Assembly: GCA_028015205.1 (NCBI GenBank) | Contig: CM051517.1 | Location: 46,759,135 to 46,823,134 of the forward strand | Reading direction: 5' to 3' | Origin: Mytilisepta virgata | Lineage: Eukaryota; Mollusca; Bivalvia; Mytilida; Mytilidae | DNA length: 64,000 nucleotides | Part shown: positions 1-11,861 of the stretch, one piece after another | Numbering within the stretch: the first letter of the stretch is position 1 | How the letters are laid out: each line of letters begins with the position of its first letter | Program-made: the position numbers and the translations under genes | Notes under the pieces: generated by a model | Databases searched by the model: none | What the model saw: only the letters and a program-made list of their open reading frames with translations | What the model was told of the DNA's origin: nothing

Positions 1-635
1 CGGAAGGTTGCATCAAAGTTATCAACGTTGGGTCAAAACATTCTGATGTCGGCGATAAGTTCGGGGCATCTCATATCAACGTCGAGTCAAATGTCTTTAA
101 CGTCATAGATGATCTGTGCTGCCCATAATTTAAGTCTTAGTGTACTGCTGAGCACGTAGATATAGACATAGAAATACGCGATAAACAATTTATATAGTAA
201 CTTGATGTAAATTATTATTGCCCTTTGATTGAAGACAATTTTGTTTCTTTTTATGACATAAGTACATTTAATCGCAAATATGTGTATCTTTTTATATCCT
301 TATGCGAAAATGTTTTATTACATGAGATAGATTATCGGTCGAGCTGTCAGTACCCCAAAGTTAACCTGGGAGTATATCCGAATGCACCCAAATGAATGAT
401 AGATCACAAAGCATTAGGGAGATATATCAATGACCCGAATAATCAGAAGAATGTGTCCGAGTCGGGTGACTGGATTAATTGCGAACAGTTACTTCAGGTA
501 TGTTAGCACTATAACACTAAAAACTCCAAAGTCATGTTGTTTTCAGCGCTGGTGAGTGAAATGGTCATTTCATAAAAATGTAGAACTTAAAAGGAGATAT
601 TAGGTAATATCTTGTAATCTTAAAAAAATATTCTC
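1..635. other. Non-coding stretch with a possible SINE tail relic
   Basis: No gene is seen. Around 440-530 the text 'gtgtccgagtcgggtgac' followed by 'cagttacttcaggta' resembles the tail of the SINE-like element at 61.2-61.5 kb ('gtgtctgagtggggtaat', then 'ctgttacctcgtgg'). It may be a diverged fragment of that family; the resemblance is weak. Confidence 0.3.
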
Positions 636-639
636 AAAT

Positions 640-825
640 TATTTCATTAAGCGTTATGACATACAGATGCAACGCTTAATGAAATAAATTTGTGATACTT
701 CATTAAGCGTTGCATTTCAACGCTTACTGAAATAAATATTTCAATAAGCGTTGAAAGTCACCGGTTATTGAAATATTTATTTCATTAAGCGTTTTTATTT
801 CAATAATCGTTGCAACAGAGCCGGA
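640..825. repeat. Cluster of short inverted repeats (taagcgtt motif)
   Basis: The motif aacgcttaatgaaata and its reverse complement tatttcattaagcgtt alternate at least six times in about 180 bases, with diverged copies such as 'ttcaataagcgttgaaa' and 'ttcaataatcgttgcaa'. The stretch could fold into several alternative hairpins. It may be the remains of a palindromic minisatellite or of MITE ends. Confidence 0.6.
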
Positions 826-3330
826 TAACATGCGTTATTCCTCCGCGTGTGAATCACACTCAACTGCTTCAATTCAGGCGGACTCAACTGCGTTCAACGT
901 AACCTTTGTAACAGGAGCTACAAATAAACATACTAATACTATGGTAACAAACGAAAGTATTTTTGTTTTTGTATGTTCCTCTCGAATACAAGCTTGTTTA
1001 AAAGTTATTTAAAGACAATTTCAAACCAAGAGACAAGTGTTTGCAAAGAGCAAAGTAAATAAGTAAATTATCAATTTGTTTCATTGGTGCTTAACAGCTA
1101 GTGTCATAGAATTACACAAACATAAACTTCTTGCCTGTCTAGTGTCATAGAATTACTCAAACATAAACTTCTTGGCCATGAATATGTTCAGCTTGCATTA
1201 ATTCATCCCTCCAGATTTTTTTACAGCGGCCATTGTTTTATATGTTTGATTTTATCTAGATAATCTCTTGATTCTCCATTATTATATTTCTCAGATATTC
1301 TTTGGTAAAAAAGAGTGCTTGCTGTAGTGAAGCTACAAATGTATAAGTTTATGTGAAATACTCATTGTAAATTAGTATACATGATAAAATATCATTTTCT
1401 GAAAAACCTTTAATAGTTTTCTATATTCCAAAATATATTATCGCATTAAACGGTTTCTAAGGGAAGTTTAAAGTTGGTGTGATGACCGAAGAATGTGTTT
1501 CGTTTCCCCTTAATATATACCAAATAATGATGAACTTTTCCCATATGTTATTATTGCTTCCTAGTATAAACGCGTTTTCAGTATTACGGAGTAAAATGAT
1601 AAGATTCATATTTCAAGGATAACAATTATAAGATGTCTCACAATATATAAAGCAATGTATACTCAATATAGAAATTGATTCCTATTAAGTGGTCCTGGAA
1701 GCCAACCATTTGGATAAAAAAAAAAATCTATTTGATCAATTCTAAAGGTCGGCAACCTACAATACCATCAAAGGGAAGTCAATACAACTGTTAATGAAGA
1801 CCTATACAAAAGATATAATAATTGAAGACTGCAACCACACGAATATTTTCAACATTTTTTACCTTGAGCAGAACTGATGAGTCGTTGCACATCTTGTGCA
1901 TCAATGTTGGTATCAATGAATTTCATTTAAAGCACATTAAAACTGGAAGGAGTGAAATCGATATTTAGAACATGTTCACTTTTATAGCATGATAAATATT
2001 AGAAGGAACGGATATACAGTAAAATGTTAAGAAGACAACATTCGTTCTCCGAACTGAAAATACCAAAAATAGAAATCTGTTGTTCGCCGTACGATCTTCG
2101 ATAATGAAAAACCCCACACCATGTGCCGAAATGTATACATCGGTAGAGACAACACTACATTTAATCATCAAAATAGGTGATGTGTTGACAATCGAATGTA
2201 ATATGCCTCATCCACAGAGTAACTTGGGTTCGTACTCTTTCAGAACTGACATTGACCCGTGGGTACAAAAACATGATAAGAATAGCTGCTTAATGCGAAA
2301 ATGAACAGTATCAATGTTTTTTTTTCAAAACTGTAATAATTGAATATAAAATGATTTGTTATATATATGTTACCAACTTTTATGACACCATTTAGCGGCG
2401 AATTTGTTAAATTTTCTGTCGAAATGTGATAACTTCGTCTCGATGCCCCCTACTGTCATGTAATAAAATTGTCTTCAAGCTTAATTTTGGATTTAATTTC
2501 CATATATTTATTCACTAATGATGCCTGCGGGACTTATGTTTTGTTATGATTGATTATTTATTCCATTTGAAACGACTGTTAAAGAACTTTCCGGTCATCC
2601 AATATCAATTCATTGAATTTTATTTATAAATGTTTGTCCAGTAAACGTCTATTACATTGGAACACGCAATTATTAGCAAATTGATATGCATTATAAAGAC
2701 GTGTAAAGCAATTAGCCTACGGACAAGTAACTGACATTTGTCATATACAGTAGGAAGTTAAAGTTCATTGTACAGTCAAATAACCAAAGTGCAAGTCAAA
2801 TTTAACTAGACATGCTAAGGGTCTATACATAATGTTTGTCATGCCCTTATCCAATCGATTGATTCGGAGTGTAGGATAAATGTCGTCTCTTCTTTACTTT
2901 TACTGGTAAATGAACTGGCAATTATAACTTTATAATAGTTCTTTTGTCGTTAGTTTTCAAAAGGACAACTCTTACTGATGATGGTTTTCTTTGCTGTTAC
3001 ATGTGCGACTTAGAATTTGAAGATAAATAGCAATCGTGTAATAAAAAAATTTAAATCTACTCTCGGGTACTTGGAGGACTATTCATGCTTCAAAAATGCC
3101 CAAATTTCTTATCATACCAATCAGATTTTCCTCGGTTACTCCAATACATTTCACAGTGACAGTTGTCAGTTGTTTTTTTTTTTGGCCTCAATATTACTGT
3201 TTAACAAGGTGACTTAAACATTAAATTAATTTGAGTACAGAGATTATTTTTATTCCACTGTCTTGATAGATGTGTTAGTATGGCTTTATACCTTTATTTG
3301 TCATTTTCTCGAGACATCGCTCTGTATCAC
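826..3330. other. Long non-coding stretch
   Basis: No convincing gene; all open frames are short and have no recognisable domain. A direct repeat of about 35 bases ('ctagtgtcatagaattac') occurs at 1098-1167. At 1855-1935 the text resembles 14620-14710 ('ccttgagc..aactga', 'gcatcttgtgcatca', 'ttggtatcaatgaattt'), which suggests a shared dispersed repeat. Confidence 0.5.
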
Positions 3331-3339
3331 AAACAAATT

Positions 3340-3720
3340 TCCATCGGGCAACTAACATGGCCGTCATGGGCAATTCTTGTTTCTCATTGATTGATTTAAA
3401 AAAAAATCTGGAACTACTTGGCCAAAACTGTCAACCGAATTTGACAGGAAGCATCTATGGAAATTAATTTATGAAGTGATTTTTTTATCCTGATTGGACG
3501 ACAAGCATGGCTGCCATGGGCAATACTTGATAGGCTGATATAAAGAAATCTTCTCTGAAACCGCTTGGCCAAATGAAACGATACTTGACAAGAAGCATCG
3601 GTGGAAAGTTTTTTACAAATTTTTCTCATTTTGTCCAGATCATGCGACAAACTAGGCCGCCAAGGGCAATTCTTGTTTCTGCCAGATGGGCGACACAGGC
3701 TCAGCCCTCTGAGCCTCTAG
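3340..3720 (+). repeat. Tandem-repeat element, 'ATGGCCGCCATGGGCAATTCTTG' class
   Basis: About two and a half diverged copies of a unit of roughly 155 bp. Each holds a 'catggccgtcatgggcaatt' type segment (about 3357, 3507, 3652) followed by 'cttggccaaa..' and 'gacaagaagcat'. The same signature occurs at 13.2-13.8 kb and, inverted, near 39.0 kb, so this is one dispersed family built from internal tandem units. Short open frames across it are repeat artefacts. Confidence 0.6.
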
Positions 3721-4560
3721 TTACAATATATACATTTCTACACTATACTGATGGACTCAGTTCACTTTGTTGTTTAGATTTCCACATTTTCGGCCCTGGT
3801 CACTCTTAAACATGTATATTACATCAATAAAACTCATAATTTGGTCAACAATTTAAGGACATATTTACAATAACATCCGAAGGTCAGTCAAGTCGCTGTT
3901 CAAGTCCTAAAAGCAGCAATTCGATAAATTTCTCCAAGCAGCATCGTGTATTCTGCATATTTTAAAGTATAACATCTGCAATGCCATGGCGACCTAGTAT
4001 ATTTATATGCGCATATAAAATCGGAAAATTAAGTAAAACAGCAGAAATATGTTCTTAAGGGTGGGAGGGTGTTGATGAAACAGTAAAATGAATGAAAGGT
4101 ATAAAAATAAACGCAATATTAAAGGAATTATCCATTATCCCTTGCCGCTGACGTCAATTTTCTAGGACCGATTTGCCATGTCAAAAACAAATACACAACC
4201 ATGTTCAAAATAAATTGACCTGAAATTGGAATTTTAGTAACCATTATCTTCAGACCTAAAGGTGTTAAAACTATTTACTTTACTCGAATTAATATACATA
4301 TTGTTGTTAGACTGAATCATACAATGACGTATAACATTATTAGCTGATTACGAATTTGTCTCAAATGCTTCTAATGATGCAGAAAATAAATCATAAGTTT
4401 CATTTTGATACTGGTCTAGTAAAGGATCCTTTTACATTAGTTTTATTTTGTTTACAAATTCGCATTGTAATATACGTCATATATTTAATCGACTCCAGTG
4501 TGAGTATAGGTACACTGTAGATGTCAATCTCAGCCACGTACCCTTTGTCGTGCTAAGATA
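3721..4560. other. Non-coding stretch
   Basis: No gene, RNA or clear repeat is seen between the tandem element and the TIR element that starts at 4561. Confidence 0.5.
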
Positions 4561-5660
4561 AGGGAGCAACCATTTGATTTTTATGGGGGTAGGCTAGTAT
4601 GGAATGCTCCTGCCTATTTTTTCTTCAGAATTTAGGTCCTGGATTTTTTTTTTTTTTTTTTTTATTATTTTCATTTAAACCAAGAAATGATCCTGATTGA
4701 CACAGTTCCTGTGTTTTTTTTTCACACCTAAGGCCATGCAAAAAGAAATGCTTATGTTCTCAGGCCACTTTTTTTAAAAAATGGATGAGGGAGAGAGGCT
4801 TTTTTCTTTTTTGGGAAATTGTTATTGTTTGGGCATCAATATTTCACAAAATCATTAAAAAATGTGATTTACATCATTCCTACGTGAAATCAGAGATTTC
4901 CAAAGAAAACAATTGCAGTTTGCCATAGCACAACATGCAGCTCATACGTTATTTTCCAACAATTGAACACTTATGATGACTGTGACGATGCATTTGTGTC
5001 ACCGATTGCATGAATATAACCCAAGTCATAAAAGAATTACAAAGGTTTAACATAAAATTATATGTACAAAAAAGTTTGAGAAACACATTTTTTTCAAAAG
5101 AAGAATACAAAATTTTCTCAAAATTAAATTTTTATTTGTTATTCAACAATTAAATATAAATTTTATGTTTTCCTTGTAAAAAAAATGAATTAAAAAGAAA
5201 ATTGATTATCAAAGGGGAGCAACTCTGCAGATTTTTTCTGTAATTTAAAGATACTTATTAAGCTTTGAATTTACATGTAATTAGGTCAATTAATGACAAC
5301 AAAAACATGTTCTTAAAGAAATGGTACATTTATGTGACTCTAAGGGCATCAAGGGTTACCAAACCTTCCATTTGTTTAGGGAAAGCTAGAGCACTATAAT
5401 ATTTTTTTATTTCTACAAACGTACATATGAAATAATAAGTATCGACCGTACCGGAGCGGACTTAAAAAATTCCAGATTTTACTACGAATAAAAACTGCCG
5501 ACGCGGGAGGATTTTTCGGATGCGGCGGTGCCTGAGAACCTATCACCTTTTATTTTTTGGCCTTAAGTGATCCTTGCTTTTTATTTTGCCAAAATCCTGG
5601 TCCTGCCTTTTTATTTTAAATTTCACCCTAGCCCCCCTAAAAATCAAATGGTTGCTCCCT
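4561..5660. mobile_element. Non-autonomous DNA transposon with ~35-bp terminal inverted repeats
   Basis: The left end (4561-4597, starting agggagcaaccatttgattt) is matched in reverse complement by the right end (5624-5660, ending aaatcaaatggttgctccct), with only a few mismatches. The interior of about 1.1 kb encodes no transposase. It is T-rich, with long T runs near 4646, and repeats 'cctggatttt'/'aaaatcctggtcctg' motifs towards both ends, so the inverted similarity extends inward. The flanks read ata|agggag and ctccct|aat; a short TA or TAA target duplication is possible but unclear. This fits a MITE mobilised in trans; the superfamily is not determined. Confidence 0.75.
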
Positions 5661-6304
5661 AATTATATATTTTCAAAACAAGTTTTTTTTACTTCCTATT
5701 GATGATGACCACGTGACATTCTTTCAATGTTATAAATCTTTTTTCCCCACATCATTGGGAGGCTTAAAACCAAAACACATCGTGGGAGAGTGCAAGGATT
5801 CTTGCTACTCAAAGTCATATCTGTTTTGTCGTTCAGTAGGTGGCCTGTCGTAAGGAAAAGTTTCTATGAACAAATGACAAAATGGATAGCAGGAAAGGTC
5901 AACAATGACATACCAGTCAATCAACGTCAACCATCACACAGAACCCTGGACAAAAAATAACAAAAGAGCACAAAACACAAACATAAAAACAACAGGACAG
6001 TCTGACTTGGTAAAGTGGTTGGGTTAACTGTTTATCAAAACAAAGCATTAACACTTTTCCTAACTGGTCTGATGACAAACAAGAGTTTTACTCTGCATTG
6101 CGTTATTCTTGAAGTGAAAAACTTAAAAAAAAGGTTTCAGTTTCATTTAGAAAACAAAGTAGACTCCTGTTTATTTTCGGTAACGAATATTGTTGCTGTT
6201 TTTGACATCGTTCTAATAGTTTACATTTTAACTAAAAATATTGATTGAGAATATAAAAAAATGATAGTGTAAATGAATACTGTTTTACCACAAAATGACA
6301 GTTG
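5661..6304. repeat. Non-coding stretch with a dispersed repeat fragment (5870-6010)
   Basis: The text 'aggtcaacaatgacatacca', 'ccctggacaaaaaataac', 'aaaagagcacaaaacac' and 'gtctgacttggta' also occurs, in the same order, at 48040-48170. These are two copies of one dispersed element. No coding sequence is seen. Confidence 0.6.
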
Positions 6305-6765
6305 GGCTCAGTTCTAACCTTTCTTTAGAATTGTCATAAACTGTCAGAAGAACTGTTCTAGAACTGTCATCCTGACACCTTTAGAACCGTTTATGACAGT
6401 GTTTGTGCTGACTTAGAACCATTTATGACAGTTCTACCATAGAACCATTTATTTCTACAATAGAACCATTTATGACAGTTCTACCTTAGAACCATTCTGG
6501 ACGGTTCTATCTTAGAACGATTTATGACATTTCTACCATAGAACTATTCTGGACGGTTCTACATTAGAACCAATTTCTACAGTTCTACCATAGAACCATT
6601 CTGAACGGTTCTACATTAGAACCAATTATAACAGTTCTACCCTAGAACCATACTGAACGGTTCTACATTAGAACCAATTATAACAGTTCTACCCTAGAAC
6701 CATACTGAACGGTTCTACATTAGAACCAATTATAACAGTTCTACCGTGGAACAAATATGAACAGT
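6305..6765. repeat. Palindromic minisatellite (~26-bp unit, 52-bp higher-order unit)
   Basis: About sixteen head-to-tail units alternate 'acagttctaccntagaacca' with 'acggttctacattagaacca'. Each contains the palindromic core GGTTCTA...TAGAACC. The units near 6604-6745 form almost identical 52-bp dimers, which points to recent expansion; the outer units are more diverged. Confidence 0.85.
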
Positions 6766-7195
6766 TAACGAATTGAATTAAATCTTTTATGTGAATTTGG
6801 CGGGTAGGGTAATAACATTTCATAGAATATGTGCAATAAATGTTATTAATGGTTGGAACGTAAAGTGTACTGACCATCATTGGCAGGCAAGAAATAATTC
6901 TGTTTATATTGTAACAATACACCGTGTTTATTTTTCACAGACATAGCATAGCTAAGCGGTACAAACATTCATGAGTAAATTAAAATTATGTTGTTTCATC
7001 CAATTTAATAATTTGATCATTTTAATTTTATTAATACTATGACAAAACACATCGACCAGAGAATCTTAACCTGACGGTAATGAAGGGGCGACAACTACTT
7101 TTATCTTATTCATGTAGTTGATTTCTCAATACTCACTCGTTTTTTTCCAAATGAACTCTTTGTCAAGTATTTTTGCATTATCTTGTTTGACTTAA
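6766..7195. other. Non-coding stretch
   Basis: AT-rich sequence with no gene or repeat recognised. Confidence 0.4.
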
Positions 7196-7325
7196 GAAAT
7201 AATTCATTGGTGCCATGCTCTATGGTTATTTTAACATGGGTAGGCCTTATATTTGTTTATATTTTACACCGAGCGCTAGTGAGGTATAAAAATAACTATA
7301 GAGCATGACACAAATGAATTATTTC
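7196..7325. repeat. Inverted repeat (~38-bp arms)
   Basis: The left arm (7196-7233, gaaataattcattggtgcca...) pairs with the right arm (7287-7325, ...gacacaaatgaattatttc) with few mismatches, around a spacer of about 53 bases containing 'gagcgctagtgag'. This is a short palindromic element or a pair of MITE-like ends. To about 7640 no gene follows, only CRE-like 'tgacgtc' words. Confidence 0.65.
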
Positions 7326-7920
7326 GATTCTAATAGGACAATATGCATCCTTTCTGTAATCAAAGCGAAGCATATAAGGCGTCATATACGGGCAGCCATG
7401 TCGATTTTAACAAGGCAAAAACTTTTACAGAAAAACGTAAAATGTCTTTAAACAAACAAAATAAAATCAGACTTACATTTTTGTGAGGTTTAAAAGCAAA
7501 TACCATCGTTCCAGATCCTGTACAACGTACGATTTTCCGTTTTTGACTGTCGATCTGGCGTCATTTGAATGTATGACGTTATACCTTTGATTGTGACGTC
7601 GCACTTTCGACAGTCATACCATTTCGCGTGACAGTTATAGCTGTTGTATTTCGAGCTTTGCTAAATGTTTGCAAAGCGATATATGTAAGATAGATCTAGT
7701 GAAATGGAAGAATATGACTTTGGACTTTATTTTATCAACAAAATACAACAGTTTAGTGATTTCATGTGTGCTTCACGCTTCACGTCAACAACGCATTGTA
7801 CGCATGTGTCAATAATAATTGTTCTAGACAGAACACGGATATGTTTCTATAACGAAGCGGCACATCATATTAGAATTTAAGTTTATCCTGTGTTTTAAAA
7901 TGCTTTTTCTCACAACCCTG
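7326..7920. other. Non-coding stretch
   Basis: No open frame of note. Several 'gacgt' words cluster at 7555-7630, with no supporting promoter structure. Confidence 0.4.
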
Positions 7921-7924
7921 TTTA

Positions 7925-8651
7925 GATGAATGATTTTTCAGTAGTTTAAGTAAAGTCAAGAAATACCAAAGGGATATTCGAAAGAGAGAAAAATCGTAAC
8001 AACTGACAAACTCCGGAAAACAACAAAGACAAGACCAAAACAATACATGCACTACAATTAAAAACTAAAAACATATGAACAATATGGACCCCACCAAAAA
8101 ACCGGGGGTAGACTCAGGTGCTCAGGTGCTGTCCATGTCAAATCCGATATGCGGAAGGGATAATATCAATGGAACAGGTCCATTTTCATTTGGGAAACGG
8201 TTTTTTCATACCTGTCAACCAAGTCATGATGACGCCGATAAAACTTTAAGAAGGATGACTTCAGCTTAGGAGCAACGTACCCCTGTCTGAGCAAATTTTC
8301 TGTCAGAAGCCAGGCTCTGTTCAGGAAGTCAATGTATATGTCACAAGCTCTGGAATAACGTATGAGTTGTGAAATATATTCTCTATACGCCGGCGCTTCT
8401 GGAATATTGCCGCTCAAAAATGGAAAGTTGACGATTGGAAAGTCAAAGTCATCCCGTTTGTCGTAAAGTTTTGTATTCAACCTTCCTCTGGTGTCAATTT
8501 CGAGGTGAAGGTCAAGATAAGACGCAGACTTGGCAGTGTCTGTTGTATCCTTAATTTCGAGCTCATTGTGATAGATGAGATGTAAGAAATTATCAAAACG
8601 TGAATTGTTGAGTGATAAGACATCATCTATGTAGCGGAAGTAGTGGCGCAC
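7925..8651 (-). mobile_element. Retroelement 3' part: reverse transcriptase fragment (8166-8651) plus 3' tail
   Basis: Reading on the minus strand, 161 open codons begin with RHYFRYIDDVLSLNN, the catalytic YIDD (RT motif C) context. They continue through SASYLDLHLEIDTRGRL, KLYDKRDD, the proline-rich NFPFLSG and RHHDLVDRYE. This is the C-terminal part of a reverse transcriptase of a type widespread in molluscs; I cannot place it firmly in a clade (Penelope-like or another non-LTR type). The first codon is GTG and no fingers or motifs A and B lie upstream, so the copy is 5'-truncated. Beyond the frame a tail at 7925-8165 ('gacaaactccgg', 'gacaagaccaaaacaata') is shared with the relic at 12.76-13.09 kb. 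Confidence 0.8.
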
Positions 8652-9058
8652 AAATGTTGATTTGTTAATTTAACCTTGCATATGTTGAAAATAAAATTTT
8701 TGTTTTCAATACCTCATAGCAAAATAAATTAATTTTCAGATGATAAGTTTTTATAATTATTATAAAAAAACTGCGGGTTATAATTTCTTTTCTCTAATTC
8801 TGGGTGCATTTATAGTCAGTCATACTCTGGGTTTCAAAGAGTCAACACCTTTTTATTTTTATTTTTTGACATGCTCGTGATCAAGACCATATTGTTCGAA
8901 ACGTTGGGTATTTTAACTTTTTGGTTTGATTGTTGTTTTTTTTTACAGCTTTTGACAGCTCACCATTTCCATTTATTTTTCTTGTTATCCATTTATACAT
9001 CTCTTGAAAATTGCATCTATGTTACTGAAAGAACATTGTCAGCTGTTTTTTCTACCAT

Positions 9059-9076
9059 GATGATATCGATATCATC
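9059..9076. repeat. Perfect 18-bp palindrome
   Basis: gatgatatcgatatcatc is identical to its reverse complement. It lies in a stretch (9056-9230) rich in 'gatat' and 'atatc' words, including 'gggccagaggccc' near 9171, probably part of a dispersed element. Confidence 0.6.
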
Positions 9077-9446
9077 ACCCCTTTATCATACCCCTTATAT
9101 GATAAAGCGTATAAAACATGTCAAAATTCGTATCACGCGTCGTATCACCACCCCCATCAATATCATCCATCGGGCCAGAGGCCCTCGTGCTGATATTGTA
9201 ATCTCGGGGTGATATGACATGTGATACGGAATTTGCCATACATTATTCTCTATATATCACCGCACAATGGATAATAAATGCTAGTGAAATTTCCCGCCAA
9301 AAGTGTTCGGAAGACCTTTCGGAGTTTTACATTTTCATTAGAGAAAAGGATTCTAAAACTCTTGACGCGCTGATTAAATTTTCATTTTTTAAACTGCTCG
9401 CAGTTTCAAAATGAAAATTTAATTATCTCGAGTTGATAAATTTCAC

Positions 9447-9592
9447 TATCATATACTTATAGAAAATAAAGGTAAATAAAAGTAATATCAGCCCGCTAAG
9501 CAAATTCTTATAAGATTTGGGCAGAAATATGCACAATTTCTAATTTTATCGAAGGGTAAAATTTTACCTTTATTTTCTATAAGTATATGATA
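9447..9592. repeat. Perfect inverted repeat, 30-bp arms, 86-bp spacer
   Basis: The left arm 9447-9476 (starting tatcatatacttatagaaa) is the exact reverse complement of the right arm 9563-9592 (ending ttctataagtatatgata). The perfect identity suggests recent origin or a folded transcript or MITE. No open frame lies inside. Confidence 0.85.
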
Positions 9593-9604
9593 AGACTTTG
9601 TTAT

Positions 9605-9812
9605 CAACTGTTTCCGTTTAGCCTTGTGTGTTTCTTAAATTTTGGTTCATTTGTGTGTTTCAGAGTTTAGTCTGGAGTCCATTTCGCTGAACTAGTTTGC
9701 ATTTTTGTTTAGGGGCCAACTGAAGCCCATTGGTGACCATGGGCTGTCTTCTGCTCTTTTGTCAGGTAGTTGTCTCTTTGACACATTCCCCGTTTCTATT
9801 CTCTATTCTATT
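9605..9812 (+). repeat. Dispersed repeat fragment, copy 1
   Basis: The order 'ttaaattttggttcat', 'gctgaactagt', 'tgtttaggggcca', 'gctgt.ttctgct' and 'tgtctctttgacac' recurs at 45955-46165. Both copies end in 'ttctatnctat'. No coding content is recognised. Confidence 0.65.
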
Positions 9813-9839
9813 GTATAAAATAGTATATTTGGGCCAAAA

Positions 9840-10240
9840 AATGGCTTTTATATAAAGGACAAATATACCTAAGGAGCAATCAATAAAACGTAATCCATTG
9901 GACAGACAAACCCGGGAAGACAAACGAACAACCACAAGCACAACAAATAAACACAGAAAACTAAAAACAATGAACAACACGAACTCCTATAAAAACCAGG
10001 AGTGAACCCAGGTGATCCGGAAGGGTAAGCAGTTCCTGCTCCGTATACGGCACCCGTCGTGAAGTTCAACAAAGTCAATCCGGAGGAAGTCACAAATCGT
10101 AGGAGGCGCATGAAAGGTTACGACAGTGGGAACAGGTCCAACATCATCTTAGATATTGGAACACTGTAATGGTCATTCAATTCATGATGACGACCGTAAA
10201 ATTTCTTAAGTGATGACAGGAATTGAGAGTTGAATGACCA
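9840..10240 (-). mobile_element. Retroelement relic: reverse transcriptase C-terminus and 3' tail
   Basis: On the minus strand around 10225-10105 one frame reads SSLKKFYGRHHELNDHYSV then ISKMMLDLF. This matches the end of the reverse transcriptase at 8166-8651 (SFLKFYRRHHDLVDRYEKT). The tail downstream (10105 down to 9840) contains 'ggaactgcttacccttccgg' and a thymine- and guanine-rich segment also found in the relic near 51 kb. The long open frame at 9869-10111 lies in this tail and is not taken as a gene. Confidence 0.7.
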
Positions 10241-10626
10241 CAATCGTATTTTTGTACGAACAATTATTCTGGAAAAAACTAATCTTATTATTCCTCATTA
10301 TCATTGCTCGAAGACTATCACAACTTGTATTAAATCAAGCTCCTATTTTGTTAGAAGTGGTCAAAACAAACTGTCCGGTTTGTGTTAATATTCTATTGAT
10401 ATAATACCAAGAGATTTATCTGGAATTTACATCGAAATAAGAATGGATAATGATCTTAGATTAATTAATTTATGCGTTTTAAAATACTTAATGAGATATA
10501 TATTGCGGCGAAAGAAGTAATGTCCGGCCAGTATAATTGGGTGATTACGGAAGTGTCGTGCTAGTTCTGGCAATAAATATATCGTTGTAGTTGAATTACA
10601 AACAAATAAATTTCAATGGGAATTAT

Positions 10627-11300
10627 CTAAATAACAATCCAAAGATACTAATATTAGATATTGTAGATTTATACTATGCTGTATACAACGTATTTGAAGG
10701 AGTTACCTCTCAACAGCAGCATTAAAACCCAAACATTTGGAAGACCAAAAACCAACCTTATATTAAACAAGAAGTACTCAACCAAAAATACCGAAATAGT
10801 AAGCCAAATTTCATCTAAGGAGATCTACCATGTGCAATACAAGGAATGAACCCTTAGCATTTCTATTATTTTTGAATTTTGCTAAATACTGGTAATTTCT
10901 GTAACAAATCAATGAATAATCATGTCAGACAAGTCTGACGACTGGGTTGGCGAATACCCTCGGGGACCTAGGGTCCACCAGCAGAGGCATCATCCCAGGA
11001 GTTTCAAAATAACAATCCAAAGATACTAATATTAGATATTGTAGATTTATACTATGCTGTATACGACGCATTTGAAGGAGTTACCTCTCATCAGCAGCAT
11101 TAAAACCCAAACATTTGGAAGACCAAAAACCAAACTTATTAAACAAGAAGTACTCAACCAAAAATACCGAAATAGGAAGCAAAATTTCAGCTAAGGAGAT
11201 CTACCATGTGCAATACAAGGAATGAACCCTTAGTATTTCTATTATTTTTGAAGTTTGCTAAATACTGATACTTTCTGTAACAAATCAATGAAATATACCG
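10627..11300. repeat. Direct duplication (~290 bp, two copies) of a dispersed repeat
   Basis: Sequence from 'aacaatccaaagatactaat' through 'ggagatctaccatgtgcaat' to 'ctgtaacaaatcaatga' appears at about 10632-10912 and again at 11013-11291. A linker between them holds the GC-richer 'gggttggcgaataccctcgg'. A third copy, inverted, lies at 56417-56702. The copies are about 95% alike by eye. Confidence 0.85.
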
Positions 11301-11861
11301 TACTAGTGAATCAATGTAGAATTATTTGGATATTTTAGACTGATATCTATAGGGAAAACGGTACTATTTCAATGGTACAACAGGGATAATTTTACCCTTT
11401 TCCAAATTTTTAACAAAAATCCAGGATCGACGCCCATAGTTAACACATTCGAAAATAATTGATGACCAACTTCCTATTCCACCAGCTTTGGAAAACTAAT
11501 GTAAATGGCACTATGCCTTCTTTATACACGCATAATTTCATTCTGAAAACTACAATTTGAAGGATAACGAGACACCTCTTCCTTTTTTTTTCACATGTTT
11601 CGATAAACCAGATGAATAATTCAAGATTACATGGTGAACACGGTTTCTGATTCTTATACTTCATTTTGTACAGTGAGCAACACTAAAATACTTCATTTGT
11701 GAAGACATTTATATGTACTGTAGAAATGTGTGAATTACCTGAAATACAAAAAAATAAAGGCAAAATATCCTGTTATTTTTTTCAACAACAAAAAATAGCA
11801 TTTAATCAATACCTAACAAATACGAATGTATTCTATATTATATTATAATGAAAAAATTAAC
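11300..11861. other. Non-coding stretch
   Basis: No gene or repeat recognised. Confidence 0.4.
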
